A stretch of DNA of 64,000 bases, taken from contig CAVRJN010000008.1 in assembly GCA_963721585.1 (NCBI GenBank), positions 1,240,001-1,304,000 on the forward strand, read 5' to 3'. This document shows, in pieces, positions 32,305 through 41,521 of this stretch; position 1 is the first letter of the stretch; every line of letters starts with the position of its first letter. Both the position numbers and the translations under genes were made by a program. This DNA comes from Bog-473 sp963721585 (GTDB lineage Bacteria > Actinomycetota > Acidimicrobiia > Acidimicrobiales > RAAP-2). The notes beneath the pieces were generated by a model, which made no database searches, had not been told where the DNA came from, and was given only the letters and a program-made list of their open reading frames with translations.

Positions 32305-32462
32305 GGAAAGGCACCTCGCATCGAATCGTCGCCAGAATCCCCACATCTTGGCGCGGATCGGTTCGATGTGCCCGGGGTTGCGGCCGCCGGAGGGGCTCGG
32401 GCCGGAATGCAGCGGCAGACCCCCACTCAAGGGGGGTCGTCGCCTGCGCTACTGTTGCCAAC

Positions 32463-33200
32463 GTGCCCGCGGTCCTCGAGGCCCTTCTTATCGGGCTGGT
32501 GACGTCCCAGATCTCCTTCATCGTCACCACGGTGTACCTGCACCGCGCTCTGGCGCACAAAGCGATCACGCTGCGACCATCGGTGGCCTTCGCGTGCCGC
32601 ATCATCATCTGGATGTCAACGGGGACCCGGCCTCGTCAATGGGTGGCGGTGCACCGCAAGCACCACGCCCACACCGACAAGGAGGGCGATCCTCATTCGC
32701 CCGTTATCTTCGGCTACTCGCTGGTCCAGTTCGGCAACGCCGTGCTCTACCGGAGAGTCTCCAAGAATCGCGAGCAGGTGGTCCGCTACGCCAAGGATCT
32801 CCCCGAGGACCGCTGGGACAAGGTGCTGTTCAACCATGCGCTGCTGGGTCTGGCGCTGGGCATCGCCCTCCTCGTCGCCGTATTCGGCTGGGAGATCGGG
32901 CTGATCGCGGGAGCGGTCCACGCCTCCATCTACCTGTTGGGCGGCGGCGCCATCAACGGGATCGGCCACAAGTGGGGCAAGCGACCGCACGACAACCTGG
33001 CCACGAACAACCAGTGGCTGGCCTGGCTCGTCGCCGGCGAAGGTCTCCACAACAACCACCATGCCGTCACCACGTCGAGCCGGATGTCGTTGGCCAAGGG
33101 AGAGATCGACCCCGGCTGGTGGGCCATCAAGGTGCTCGTCATGCTCCGGTGGGCCACGGTCCGCCACGAGAAGATGGCCGCGAAGCCGGTGCGGACCTGA
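32463..33200 (+). CDS. Fatty acid desaturase (acyl-CoA desaturase-type)
   Basis: A compact 245-residue membrane desaturase. The three iron-binding histidine boxes are HRALAH, HRKHHAH and HNNHH, with a His also in GHKWGKR. Two pairs of hydrophobic segments surround the boxes, as in delta-9 acyl-CoA desaturases, although the protein is shorter than most. It would introduce a double bond into fatty acyl chains and adjust membrane fluidity. TACTGT followed by exactly seven bases precedes the GTG start, suggesting a leaderless transcript. It is divergent from the oxidoreductase gene. Confidence 0.9.
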   Translation: MPAVLEALLIGLVTSQISFIVTTVYLHRALAHKAITLRPSVAFACRIIIWMSTGTRPRQWVAVHRKHHAHTDKEGDPHSPVIFGYSLVQFGNAVLYRRVSKNREQVVRYAKDLPEDRWDKVLFNHALLGLALGIALLVAVFGWEIGLIAGAVHASIYLLGGGAINGIGHKWGKRPHDNLATNNQWLAWLVAGEGLHNNHHAVTTSSRMSLAKGEIDPGWWAIKVLVMLRWATVRHEKMAAKPVRT

Positions 33201-33248
33201 CCATCCACTCAGACGGTCCCCCGGGGGCGCGTCGGGCAAGCTGGTGCC

Positions 33249-34349
33249 ATGACCGAGCACCGGCGGAGTCCTGACCCGCACGAGCTGGAGCGCCCCGTAG
33301 AGCGCGACCCGGATGCACAGGGTGCGGCCGACCAACTCGAGTTGATCCGCTTCGCGCGGAGCCTGGGGGCAACCCCCGAGGAGGTGGCATCTTCGACCAA
33401 CCTGGGGGAACTGGCGCTCGACCTGTCCTTGCGCCCCCGGGGACCGCTCCCGCTCCGCGAGGTGGCGGCCGCGGCCGGCCTCGAGTGGCCGACGACCCTG
33501 CGGCTCTTGACGGCCGTCGGACTCCCGACCGATCCCGAGTACCACGTCACGGCCGACGAGGCGGCGGCCATCCGGGTGCTCGCACTGGCCTCAAGCACGC
33601 TGCTCGGTGAAGAAGCGACGCTGCAGCTGGCGCGGGTCACCGGAAGCACCATGGCACGGCTGGCCGAGACCATGGTCGGGGTCTTTCGCCTCCAGGTCGA
33701 GCTGCCGCGCCAGGCTGCCGGCACGGCCTACGTCGACGTCGTCAAGGAGTACGCCGAGCTGACGCAGACATTGCTCCCGACCTTTGTCTCGACGCTCGAC
33801 GCCGTGCTTCGCCGTCAGATCGTGGCGGTCGCCGAACGGATGTGGTCCACGGATCCGGAGCGATCGGTCGTGACGGTGCAACGAACCGTCGGCTTCGTCG
33901 ATCTGGTCGGCTACACGTCATCGACCGCGTCGTTGTCGCTGCGGGAGCTCACGAACGTTCTGGTCGAATTCGACCTGCGCACCTCCGAGATCGTCGCTGC
34001 AGGCAACGGTCAGATCGTCAAGACCATCGGTGATGAGGCGATGTTCGTCACCGAGGACCCGGCGAACGCCTGCCGGATCGCGCTCGACCTGATCGGTGCC
34101 TCCGGTGGGACGCTCCCCGCGGTCAGGGTCGGGCTCGCCACGGGGGAGATGGCCTCGGTGTTCGGCGACCTCTACGGGCCCGACGTCAACCTGGCCGCCC
34201 GGCTCGTCGGCGCAGCCGACCCGTCGACGGCCGTCGCGTCCGAAAAGGTGTGGGAGGCACGGAGCGGCGGCTTCCGGTTCGAACGCCTTCCGCCATTGTC
34301 ACTCAAGGGATTCGCGGAGCCGACGACGGCCTATCGATTGGCGCGGTGA
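33249..34349 (+). CDS. Class III adenylate/guanylate cyclase
   Basis: A 366-residue soluble cyclase making cAMP (or cGMP). The N-terminal 190 residues include a helix-turn-helix-like region (LPLREVAAAAGLEWPTTLRL) resembling the regulatory part of several actinobacterial cyclases. The catalytic domain has the metal-binding Asp in FVDLVGYTS and in KTIGDEAMFV, substrate Lys in IVKTIGDE, and the transition-state Asn/Arg in GPDVNLAARLVG. All key residues are present. ATG 33249 lies 48 bases after the desaturase. Since a CRP-type palindrome is seen elsewhere in the window, cAMP signalling in this organism is plausible. Confidence 0.92.
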   Translation: MTEHRRSPDPHELERPVERDPDAQGAADQLELIRFARSLGATPEEVASSTNLGELALDLSLRPRGPLPLREVAAAAGLEWPTTLRLLTAVGLPTDPEYHVTADEAAAIRVLALASSTLLGEEATLQLARVTGSTMARLAETMVGVFRLQVELPRQAAGTAYVDVVKEYAELTQTLLPTFVSTLDAVLRRQIVAVAERMWSTDPERSVVTVQRTVGFVDLVGYTSSTASLSLRELTNVLVEFDLRTSEIVAAGNGQIVKTIGDEAMFVTEDPANACRIALDLIGASGGTLPAVRVGLATGEMASVFGDLYGPDVNLAARLVGAADPSTAVASEKVWEARSGGFRFERLPPLSLKGFAEPTTAYRLAR

Positions 34350-34357
34350 CGCCAACC

Positions 34358-34663
34358 ATGACGAGGCGGGCTGCCCTGATCGGCACGGCCGTCCTTGCGA
34401 TCGCCCTCATGGCGTCGGGTGCCGTTCCCTCCGCCGTTGATCAGTTACCGGGAGCCGGACGGGCTCCGGGAGCCGTCGCCCCTGCCGTGATCACGCTGCA
34501 GGTGGTGGTGCTCAACCCGTCGACCGGAGCGGTCACGTGGAGCAGCTTCGCCGTTCCCACTGTCGTGGTGCTGAACCCTGTCACCGGGGCCGTGACCCCC
34601 ACCGGCTCGTTGCCTCCCGAGAGTGTCCCGGGCGGTCACGACCAGGGCGCAGCGGGCCGCTGA
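34358..34663 (+). CDS. Small secreted protein, unknown function
   Basis: A 101-residue protein with an N-terminal signal peptide (MTRRAALIGTAVLAIALMAS) and a Gly/Pro/Val-rich mature part. The segment VVVLNPSTGAVTWSS recurs as VVVLNPVTGAVTPTG, so the body is a short internal duplication. It starts nine bases after the cyclase stop and ends nine bases before the convergent binding-protein gene. No family recognised; it might be lipid- or wall-associated but no lipobox is present. Confidence 0.6.
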   Translation: MTRRAALIGTAVLAIALMASGAVPSAVDQLPGAGRAPGAVAPAVITLQVVVLNPSTGAVTWSSFAVPTVVVLNPVTGAVTPTGSLPPESVPGGHDQGAAGR

Positions 34664-34672
34664 TCACCGGGG

Positions 34673-36115
34673 TCATGGCAAAGGCTTCCAGTTCTGCTCC
34701 ACGACCCAACAGACACCGGCCGGCGGCTCCGTCAACGGGCCCCGTTTGCACTGGCTCGTCGGCGGGTGGTTGTCGTGAACCTGGACCACGCGGTACTGCG
34801 TGGGACCGGAGAACTTGTCCGGCCCGTAGCTCAGGACGGGCGAGTATCCACCGGGGAAGTTCGTGACACGCGACATCGCCTCCACGAAGGTCCGCCGATT
34901 GAGGTCCTTGCCCGCCATGGTGGCCGCCTTGGCAAAGAGACGGATCTCCTGGCACCAGCCCTGGATCGGACCCTGTTCCTCGATATCGTCGTTGAGGTTG
35001 CCCTTGGGAGTCTGCGGGTAGGCCTGGTGCCAGACCGTCCAGCAGCTCCGCACCCCCGGGTCGTAGCCACCTTGGGCTTCGGGCCGCGGGAGGTCGATCC
35101 CACCCAGGGTCTCCGCCGTGACGCCCTCCTGGCCGTTGAGCGCCTTCTCGTAGGGGATCGGAATGAGACCGAGCGCCACCTCGATCTCTGATTGGTAATC
35201 GCTCAGCAGGAGTTTGGGGAAGTAGTCCTGCGACGTCTCGGCGCCGATGTACGGCGTGAACGCATTCTCGGGGAGAAGCGGGATCACGTCCTGGACGCCG
35301 GCCGACTTGAGTCGTTCGACGGCCAGCGTGGCGTCCGAGTCCGTCTTGGCGGTCTCTCCCACGTCGGCCGTGACCGTCACCACCTGCGGGTCGACGCCGA
35401 TCTTCTTCAGATCCGGCAGCAGGTAGGAGTTGAGCGCGTCCTGGTCGCTGACCTCGTCCGAGGCCACGACGCCGACCTTCTGGCCGTGGCCGAGACGGCC
35501 CGAGCTCAGCCCCCACTGCACGGTGGCCGCCAGGATGCCCGCATCGTCCGCACCCGTCCACCACAGGTAGGGCGACCCGAGATCCGTCCAGTTGGTCGTC
35601 GTGCTCCACTGGGAGAGCATCGGCGTGTGCCCTTGCTGGGTCACGCAGAGCTCGTTGACCCCTTCCCAGGTTCCGAGCCCGTCGACGACGGCGAAGACAG
35701 GCGGGCTGCCCTGGGTCCACTGCTTGCACAGCGCCTGTTGCTCGTTCGGGTTCGTCGGGTCGAAGCTCACGATCATCGGGTTGATCTTGCGGCCGTTGAT
35801 GCCTCCGGCGTCGTTGATCTGATTCACGAAGAGGTGGATCGCCTTGGTCTGCTCGCCGTACTCGGCGTCGGACTCGATCTCGAATTCGCCCTCGATGCTG
35901 CTGAACGAGATGAGCGGAAAGACCACGTTGATGGTGCTGGCCGAGATGCCCCGGTCGCTGGTGCTGGCCTGCGTGACCGGTGTGGGGGCACTGGCGGCAC
36001 CCGCCGGCGCGGCGAGACCGAGGACCGCCGCGCTCCCCACGATGGCCACCGCTCCTACGGCCCTGGGCAACCTTGGCAGCCTTCGCCCCACTCCTCGTTT
36101 CCCCCAGCTTCGCAT
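34673..36115 (-). CDS. Branched-chain amino acid-type ABC substrate-binding protein
   Basis: A 480-residue exported binding protein (Peripla_BP_6/LivJ class). It has a signal peptide with RRLPRLPRAVGAVAIVGSAA ending near APAGAASA, then an alpha/beta fold with INDAGGINGRKI, VFAVVDGLG, LKKIGVDPQVVTVTADV and FVEAMSRVTNF. The typical function is capture of branched-chain amino acids, amides or aromatic acids for a LivHMGF transporter. No permease genes are adjacent, so it is an orphan. ATG 36115 rather than TTG 36121 is used. It is convergent with the small secreted gene. Confidence 0.88.
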   Translation of the reverse strand: MRSWGKRGVGRRLPRLPRAVGAVAIVGSAAVLGLAAPAGAASAPTPVTQASTSDRGISASTINVVFPLISFSSIEGEFEIESDAEYGEQTKAIHLFVNQINDAGGINGRKINPMIVSFDPTNPNEQQALCKQWTQGSPPVFAVVDGLGTWEGVNELCVTQQGHTPMLSQWSTTTNWTDLGSPYLWWTGADDAGILAATVQWGLSSGRLGHGQKVGVVASDEVSDQDALNSYLLPDLKKIGVDPQVVTVTADVGETAKTDSDATLAVERLKSAGVQDVIPLLPENAFTPYIGAETSQDYFPKLLLSDYQSEIEVALGLIPIPYEKALNGQEGVTAETLGGIDLPRPEAQGGYDPGVRSCWTVWHQAYPQTPKGNLNDDIEEQGPIQGWCQEIRLFAKAATMAGKDLNRRTFVEAMSRVTNFPGGYSPVLSYGPDKFSGPTQYRVVQVHDNHPPTSQCKRGPLTEPPAGVCWVVEQNWKPLP

Positions 36116-36203
36116 CGCCAACCCCCGAGAGCGCGCCGTCTCGAATGACGCGCCGCCAGAGGTTATCCCCGCCGGAACGGCGATGAGCGGCAGGTGCCTG
36201 CCG

Positions 36204-37127
36204 TCAGTCGAACAGTGACTCGCGCCGGTGCAGAACGGCGCAGAGGGTCTCGTTGTACGGCGTCTCCAGCCCGAGATCGCGGCTCAGCGCGACGACCTGT
36301 CCGTTGATGACGTCGACCTCCGAACGCCGGCGGGCCAGCTGGTCGAGGCGCAGCGACGGGCTGGCATTCGGGATGGTGGCCGCGAACTCGGTCACGTAGT
36401 GCACAGGGTCCTCGAAGGGGAACCGGACCCCCATGGCGAGGCCGAGCCGGTGGGCCTCCGCGGTGCAGCCGAGGGCGACCTTCCAGGCCTCGGGATTCGC
36501 CATCAGCTCACCCACCGTGACGTCGAACACGGCACAGGGGGCGCTGAGGGTCACGTTGCAGAGGAACTTCTCCCAGATCATCAGCGTCACGTCGTCGAAG
36601 GCGCGCACGTGGAAACCGGCCTCGTGCCACGCGTGCACGATTCGCTGGACCCGGTCACTCGGGCCGCCGTTCATTTCGCCGATCCGTATCAATCGCATGC
36701 CTTCGTGGTGCACGTGTCCGGGCTCGGGGATCGACGACCCGAACCCCTCGGCGATCCCGATGATGATGTGCTCCGCGGGGATGCGCCGGGCCACCCGGTC
36801 CCCTGCGCCCAGCCCGTTCTGGAAGGCCATGACGACGCTGCCGGGTGCCAGCAGCGGTGCGATCTCCGCCGCCACCGCATCGACGTCCGCCGCCTTCGTG
36901 GCGATCACCCAGACGTCACAGCTCCCCGCAGCGGCGGGTGCGTCGCCGACATGGAGGTTGTCGACGACGTAGCTGCCACTGGCCCCCGAGACGGCCAGAC
37001 CAGAGCCGGCAATGGCGTCAATGTGTTCCCGCCATGTATCGATGGCCCAAACCTCGTGGCCGGCCTTGCCGAGGAGACCGGCATACACCGAGCCCATCGC
37101 TCCCGTTCCGACAATCGCGATCTTCAT
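36204..37127 (-). CDS. 2-dehydropantoate 2-reductase family protein
   Basis: A 307-residue ketopantoate reductase-fold protein. The NADP-binding motif IVGTGAMGSVYAG, the segment VIATKAADVDAV, the PanE-type FQNGLGAGD (Asn contact), the catalytic Lys in IWEKFLCNVTL and the Glu region LRRRSEVDVINGQVV with Glu in SEVD are conserved. It could reduce 2-dehydropantoate for pantothenate synthesis or another 2-oxo acid; several paralogues usually occur in actinobacteria, so the physiological substrate is uncertain. It stands alone on this strand. Confidence 0.9.
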   Translation of the reverse strand: MKIAIVGTGAMGSVYAGLLGKAGHEVWAIDTWREHIDAIAGSGLAVSGASGSYVVDNLHVGDAPAAAGSCDVWVIATKAADVDAVAAEIAPLLAPGSVVMAFQNGLGAGDRVARRIPAEHIIIGIAEGFGSSIPEPGHVHHEGMRLIRIGEMNGGPSDRVQRIVHAWHEAGFHVRAFDDVTLMIWEKFLCNVTLSAPCAVFDVTVGELMANPEAWKVALGCTAEAHRLGLAMGVRFPFEDPVHYVTEFAATIPNASPSLRLDQLARRRSEVDVINGQVVALSRDLGLETPYNETLCAVLHRRESLFD

Positions 37128-37229
37128 CTCATCCTTTACGCATCGCCCATGGCCGGGGGAGATCCTACGGGAGCGGTTCGTGCACCTGAAGCCGGCTGAG
37201 AACGGGACCCGGGACCAGCAGCCGCCGCC

Positions 37230-38198
37230 TCAGGGGACGAGCAGCACCCGGCCGAAGGCCTGCCGGCTCTCGATGTAGGCGTGGGCAGCGGCGGCGTCGG
37301 AGAGGGGGAACGTGCGGTCGATGACGACCTTCAGCTCGCCCCGCCCGATGGCATCGAGGTGGCCGGCGATCATGGCGTGCGGCCGCGGCGACAGGAGCAG
37401 CTCCGCCCCCAGGAAGTAGCCCGACAGCGTCTGGTTGTTGCCGCGCATGGTGGAAATGTCGAGATGTTCTGCTACCGCCCTGCCCGCATCACCCACCGTC
37501 ACGCAACGCCCCCGATACGCCAGCAGGTTGATACTTCCCTGCAGCGTCACGCCACCCACGGAATCCACCACCACGTCCATGCCACGCCCGTCCGTCAGGC
37601 GGCGCCCCTCGGCGACGAAGTCGTGGGTGACGTAGTTGATGCCTTCGTCCAACCCGAGCTCCTTCAGCCGCTCCAACCGGTCGTCGCTGGACGCAGTGGC
37701 GAAGACGCGGGCGCCGGCCCGCTTCGCCATCTGGATCGCCGCGATGCCCACCCCGCCCGCGCCGGCATGGATCAGGGCCGTCTCGCCCGCCTGGAGATGG
37801 CCGAACTCGAAGAGGCAGTCGTCGGCCGTGCCGAACGGGACCGGCACGCAGGCCGCATCGTCGGTGGAGACGCTCTCGGGGATCTTCCAGGCGAACCCTT
37901 CGGGCGTCGCCCGGCGCTCGGCGTGCGAGCCGTCCAACCCCACCGTGACGGCACGGTCCCCCACGGCGAAGCCCATGACGTCGGCGCCGACCGCGGCCAC
38001 GGTGCCGGCAGCCTGGTACCCGACGACGTGGGGAACCCGGGCCAGGTCGCCCCCCAGCCGATTGAGCGTGTCCCCACCCTCGATGCTGACCGCCTCGACG
38101 TCGATCAGCACATCGCCCGCACCCACATGGGGATCGGGCACCTCCTCGTAGCGGAACACCTCGGGTGCGCCGGTCTCGTAGTACACCGCTGCCTTCAT
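37230..38198 (-). CDS. Zinc-type alcohol dehydrogenase/quinone oxidoreductase (MDR)
   Basis: A 322-residue medium-chain dehydrogenase/reductase of the quinone oxidoreductase branch, without the catalytic and structural zinc cysteines. The N-terminal MKAAVYYETGAPEVFRYEEV and the Rossmann motif HAGAGGVGIAAIQMAK are typical, as is the ending AHAYIESRQAFGRVLLVP. It probably reduces enoyl or quinone substrates with NADPH. The start overlaps the stop of the upstream monooxygenase gene (ATGA), so the two are co-translated, likely degrading a ketone or aromatic compound. Confidence 0.93.
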   Translation of the reverse strand: MKAAVYYETGAPEVFRYEEVPDPHVGAGDVLIDVEAVSIEGGDTLNRLGGDLARVPHVVGYQAAGTVAAVGADVMGFAVGDRAVTVGLDGSHAERRATPEGFAWKIPESVSTDDAACVPVPFGTADDCLFEFGHLQAGETALIHAGAGGVGIAAIQMAKRAGARVFATASSDDRLERLKELGLDEGINYVTHDFVAEGRRLTDGRGMDVVVDSVGGVTLQGSINLLAYRGRCVTVGDAGRAVAEHLDISTMRGNNQTLSGYFLGAELLLSPRPHAMIAGHLDAIGRGELKVVIDRTFPLSDAAAAHAYIESRQAFGRVLLVP

Positions 38199-39682
38199 AA
38201 CCGCAGATACTCCCGCATCCGGAAGCGCTTCGTCCGCTCCACGTACCAGCTGGAGGTCTGGGGCAGCTGGGTGGCGATCTTCCCGTTGGCATTCTTGAAG
38301 TAGCTCCGGCACCCGTCATTCCACACGGTGCCCGCCAGCGCCTCGGCCAGCTCGCGGTTGTACTCCTCCATCACGTCCCTCCGCACGTCGACGGCGTGCG
38401 CCCTGTGGCGCCACATGGCCCGCAGCGCACCGAGAACGTAGGAAGCCTGAGCCTCGAGCATCACGATGATGGAGTTGGCGCCCTGGTTGGTGTTCGGCCC
38501 GTAGAGCATGAAGAAGTTCGGGTACCCCGACACGGTGAGGCCCAGGTAGGCGTGCGCCACCTCGGCCCAGTCGTCGTGCAGGCGGCGGCCGTCCACCCCG
38601 ACGACGTCGATCCCCTCCAGATACTCGGTCGCCCGGAACCCGGTCGCGAGGACGATGGCATCGACCGGCCGCGCACAGCCGTCGCCGGTGACGATGGAGC
38701 CCGGCGTCACCCGATCGATGCGGTCGGTCACCAGATCCACGTTGTCACGCAGCAGCGCCTTGTAGAAGTCACTGCACACCAGGGTCCGCTTACAGCCGAA
38801 GGGCTGGTCGGGAGTCACCTTCGACCGCAGCTCGTCGTCCTTGATCCGGTACGCAATGTGGCTGCGCGCAATCGCCTCGAGCTGCTTGGGTCCCTCCTCG
38901 CCGCTGCGGAACGCGATGTTGTTCTCGTAGGCCCAGTAGATCTCCCGGCGGTGACGCCGCATGGCGATGCGGTTGCGGGCGAAGCGGCGCTTCTGCTCCT
39001 CTGTGAACGGCTTGTCCGAACGAGGCAGGATCCATTGCGGCGTGCGCTGGAAGACGTCGACCGACCGTGCCCCCTTGGCCAGTTCGGGGACGATCTGCGC
39101 CGCGCTGGCTCCCGTCCCGATCACGGCCACACGGCGGCCCGCCAGATCGTGCTCGTGCTCCCAGCGCGCCGAGTGGAAGCAGGGTCCGGCGAAAGTCCCC
39201 AGACCCTCGAGATCGGGCACCGACGGCGTGGTGAAGGTCCCGATGGCGGAAACGAGCAGATCGGCCTCGCAGGTGCCACCGTCGGCGGCGCTGAGCCGCC
39301 AGCGCCGCGCCCTGGCATCCCACACCGCCGCGGTGATGCGCGTGTTCGTCCGCAGGTGAGGGCGGATGCCGAAGCGGTCTGCGCAGTCCTCGAAGTAGCG
39401 GAGGATCTCAGGCTGGTCGGCGTACGTCTTGGACCAGTCGGGCTTCAGGGCAAAGGAATAGGAGTAGAGGTGCGACGGCACGTCACAGGCGGCGCCGGGG
39501 TAGGTGTTCGTCCGCCAGGTGCCGCCGACCCCGTCGGAGGCCTCGAAGAGCACGAAGTTGCGCCGGCCGGACTTGACCAGCCGGATGGCCAAACCGAGGC
39601 CGGCCGGACCCGCGCCGATGATGGCGACCTCCCAGCGGGGTACCGCGCCGGCACCCGTCGTCTCGACGTCGGGCGTCGTCAT
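38195..39682 (-). CDS. Flavin-containing monooxygenase (Baeyer-Villiger type)
   Basis: A 495-residue FAD/NADPH monooxygenase. The FAD Rossmann motif is AIIGAGPAGLGLAIRL, the NADPH motif is AVIGTGASAAQIVPEL, and the Baeyer-Villiger/FMO fingerprint region reads FAGPCFHSARWEHEHDL. VLATGFRATEYL is the conserved ATG motif. It should insert oxygen into a ketone or heteroatom substrate. ATG 39682 is chosen; the extended frame is Pro/Arg-rich and lacks homology. It leads a two-gene operon with the quinone oxidoreductase and is divergent from an SDR, together resembling a ketone or steroid degradation module. Confidence 0.93.
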   Translation of the reverse strand: MTTPDVETTGAGAVPRWEVAIIGAGPAGLGLAIRLVKSGRRNFVLFEASDGVGGTWRTNTYPGAACDVPSHLYSYSFALKPDWSKTYADQPEILRYFEDCADRFGIRPHLRTNTRITAAVWDARARRWRLSAADGGTCEADLLVSAIGTFTTPSVPDLEGLGTFAGPCFHSARWEHEHDLAGRRVAVIGTGASAAQIVPELAKGARSVDVFQRTPQWILPRSDKPFTEEQKRRFARNRIAMRRHRREIYWAYENNIAFRSGEEGPKQLEAIARSHIAYRIKDDELRSKVTPDQPFGCKRTLVCSDFYKALLRDNVDLVTDRIDRVTPGSIVTGDGCARPVDAIVLATGFRATEYLEGIDVVGVDGRRLHDDWAEVAHAYLGLTVSGYPNFFMLYGPNTNQGANSIIVMLEAQASYVLGALRAMWRHRAHAVDVRRDVMEEYNRELAEALAGTVWNDGCRSYFKNANGKIATQLPQTSSWYVERTKRFRMREYLRL

Positions 39683-39793
39683 CGCAGAGCGTGCACCTTT
39701 GCCACTTGGCCTCCGGGAGCGGGGTATCCGAGACCCTGAGTCTGGCACCGCACGCCGGGTACGGTCTGGCCCGGGCGAGGTGGAGGGAGGCAC

Positions 39794-40564
39794 ATGAGCG
39801 AGGAGGCCGGTTCATTCGCACTGGTGATCGGTGGCGGCTCGGGCATCGGCGCCGCGTTGGCCCATGCCTACCGGGCCCAAGGAACCACGACCGTGACGTG
39901 GGATATCGCGGGTTCCCATGATGTCAACTGCGATGTGTCCGAGCCCGACGCCATCGACGATGCCGTGGGGATGACCCGGGAGCGCTGGGGCGTCCCGACC
40001 TCCGTGACCGTCACCGCCGGCATCGGCCATGCGGGGCTGCTCACCGAGACCGACCCCCATGCCTTCGACCGGGTCATGCGGGTCAACGCCCGGGGGCCGT
40101 GGCTCTGCATGCGGGCCTGGGTCGGTGCGATGCGAGAGGAGCGGGCGGCCGGCTCCTTCGTCGCCGTCTCGAGCATCAGTGCGCGCCTGGTCGACCGCAA
40201 CATGGGCATCTACTGCGCGTCGAAGGCAGCCCTGTCCATGCTGGTCCAGGTCGCCGCCGCCGAATGGGGTGAGTTCGGCATAAGGGTCAACGCGGTGGCG
40301 CCGGGCGTGACGCGCACGCCGATGCTCGGGCGGGGGCCTTCGGTCACCGTCGAGGGCTCGCCCTGGTTGGCCGGCGTCGCCGAGCGCACGGCGCTGGGCC
40401 GCTTGGGCGAGGCGTCCGACATCGCCCAGGCGATCATGGCCGTCCACACCATGGAGTGGGTGACCGGCCAGGTGCTCGAGTGCGACGGGGGTTTGTCGTT
40501 GCACAGTCCCGCCGACCCCTACGGAGCAAGGGTGCGGGCGAGGCCACCCAAGGGCGGTGGCTGA
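39794..40564 (+). CDS. Short-chain dehydrogenase/reductase
   Basis: A 256-residue SDR with the cofactor motif VIGGGSGIGAALA, catalytic Ser in VAVSSISARL, Tyr-x3-Lys in YCASKAALSM and the C-terminal GQVLECDGGLS pattern. The Asn-Asn-Ala-Gly motif is altered to TAGIGHAG, which is common in divergent members. A GGAGGG site precedes the ATG at 39794. It is transcribed divergently from the monooxygenase operon and may process the same substrate class. Confidence 0.92.
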   Translation: MSEEAGSFALVIGGGSGIGAALAHAYRAQGTTTVTWDIAGSHDVNCDVSEPDAIDDAVGMTRERWGVPTSVTVTAGIGHAGLLTETDPHAFDRVMRVNARGPWLCMRAWVGAMREERAAGSFVAVSSISARLVDRNMGIYCASKAALSMLVQVAAAEWGEFGIRVNAVAPGVTRTPMLGRGPSVTVEGSPWLAGVAERTALGRLGEASDIAQAIMAVHTMEWVTGQVLECDGGLSLHSPADPYGARVRARPPKGGG

Positions 40565-40693
40565 ACGCTCGGAATGATCGCTACCACCTGGACCAGCTCA
40601 ACGCCCGGCTCGCCTCGGTGCATCCGGACCTCTCGCCGAAGGGCGATGAGGCCGATCACACACCCGGAGCTGGTTCCGGGAGATGCTCGAACT

Positions 40694-41350
40694 TCATGCC
40701 GATGGTGAGCGCGTCGCCGAGGATTCTCCGCGGTCGGGGTTGCCGGCCTGCACGCGCAACCCGTCGCACACGATGGTGAGCAGATCGAGGGCTGGCGCCG
40801 CCGCAGAATGAACCGTCGCCTGGCACGTCGCTCCGAGGAGCGCGAGCACCGCGTCTGGCCTCACGTCCGGGCGCACGGCGCCGACCGCCTGCGCCCGCTG
40901 CAGCAGCACGCCGATCGCGTCGTTCAGATCCCCCTTCACCGCCTCGGAAAACTCGTCGTGCTCCATTCCGGCGCCCATGACGGCGACGATGAGGTCTCGC
41001 TTGGCCGCGCCTTCCTCGACGAAATGAGTCAGGAAGCCGAAGAACGCCGCCTTCGGGTCATCGGCGTCCGCCAACGCGCGGGCGTCGACGGTCAGAGCCA
41101 ACAGGCGATCCAACAGGACGGCCTCGCAGAGCTTCTCCTTGGTCGGGAAGTGGCGGTACAGCGTGCCCACACCCACCCCGGCCTTCTCGGCGATCAGGTC
41201 GACGGGGACGTCGATCCCCTCCACAGCGAAGACGTTCTCGGCGGCGTCGAGAATCCGGGCCCGGTTGCGCTGGGCGTCGGCCCGCTGCGGTCGCACGACG
41301 GCAGCAGCCGCCCCGTCACACCCCTCCCCTACTTTCGAAGTTCGTTCCAC
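40694..41350 (-). CDS. TetR-family transcriptional regulator
   Basis: A 218-residue repressor. The N-terminal helix-turn-helix lies at ARILDAAENVFAVEGIDVPV followed by AEKAGVGVGTLYRHFPTKEKL, the canonical TetR recognition helix. The C-terminal ligand domain resembles the TetR_C_33-type (SbtR-like) group. GTG 41350 is chosen because GGAGGAG lies seven bases upstream; TTG 41374 would place the start inside the operator. It is divergent from the MFS exporter and most likely represses both, with the operator at 41376-41391. Confidence 0.92.
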   Translation of the reverse strand: MERTSKVGEGCDGAAAAVVRPQRADAQRNRARILDAAENVFAVEGIDVPVDLIAEKAGVGVGTLYRHFPTKEKLCEAVLLDRLLALTVDARALADADDPKAAFFGFLTHFVEEGAAKRDLIVAVMGAGMEHDEFSEAVKGDLNDAIGVLLQRAQAVGAVRPDVRPDAVLALLGATCQATVHSAAAPALDLLTIVCDGLRVQAGNPDRGESSATRSPSA

Positions 41351-41367
41351 AAATCTCTCCTCCCCCG

Positions 41368-41397
41368 TTGACAAACGGAACTAAGGTTCCGTATAGT
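41368..41397 (+). promoter_or_regulatory. Sigma-70-type promoter of the MFS gene with embedded TetR operator
   Basis: TTGACA at 41368-41373, an 18-base spacer and TATAGT at 41392-41397 form a near-consensus promoter reading toward the MFS gene. The spacer holds the perfect dyad CGGAAC-TAAG-GTTCCG (41376-41391), ideally placed for repression by the divergent TetR protein. Confidence 0.75.
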
Positions 41398-41521
41398 CTA
41401 AGTGGAACCAGAACTCCGATTCCGATTGTAAGCCATCTCAGCCGAGAAAACCAGACCTTTCCAGGTCAGGGCGATGGGGCGGGGAGACACGGAACGGACC
41501 TCGTTGGACACGGAGACCACC

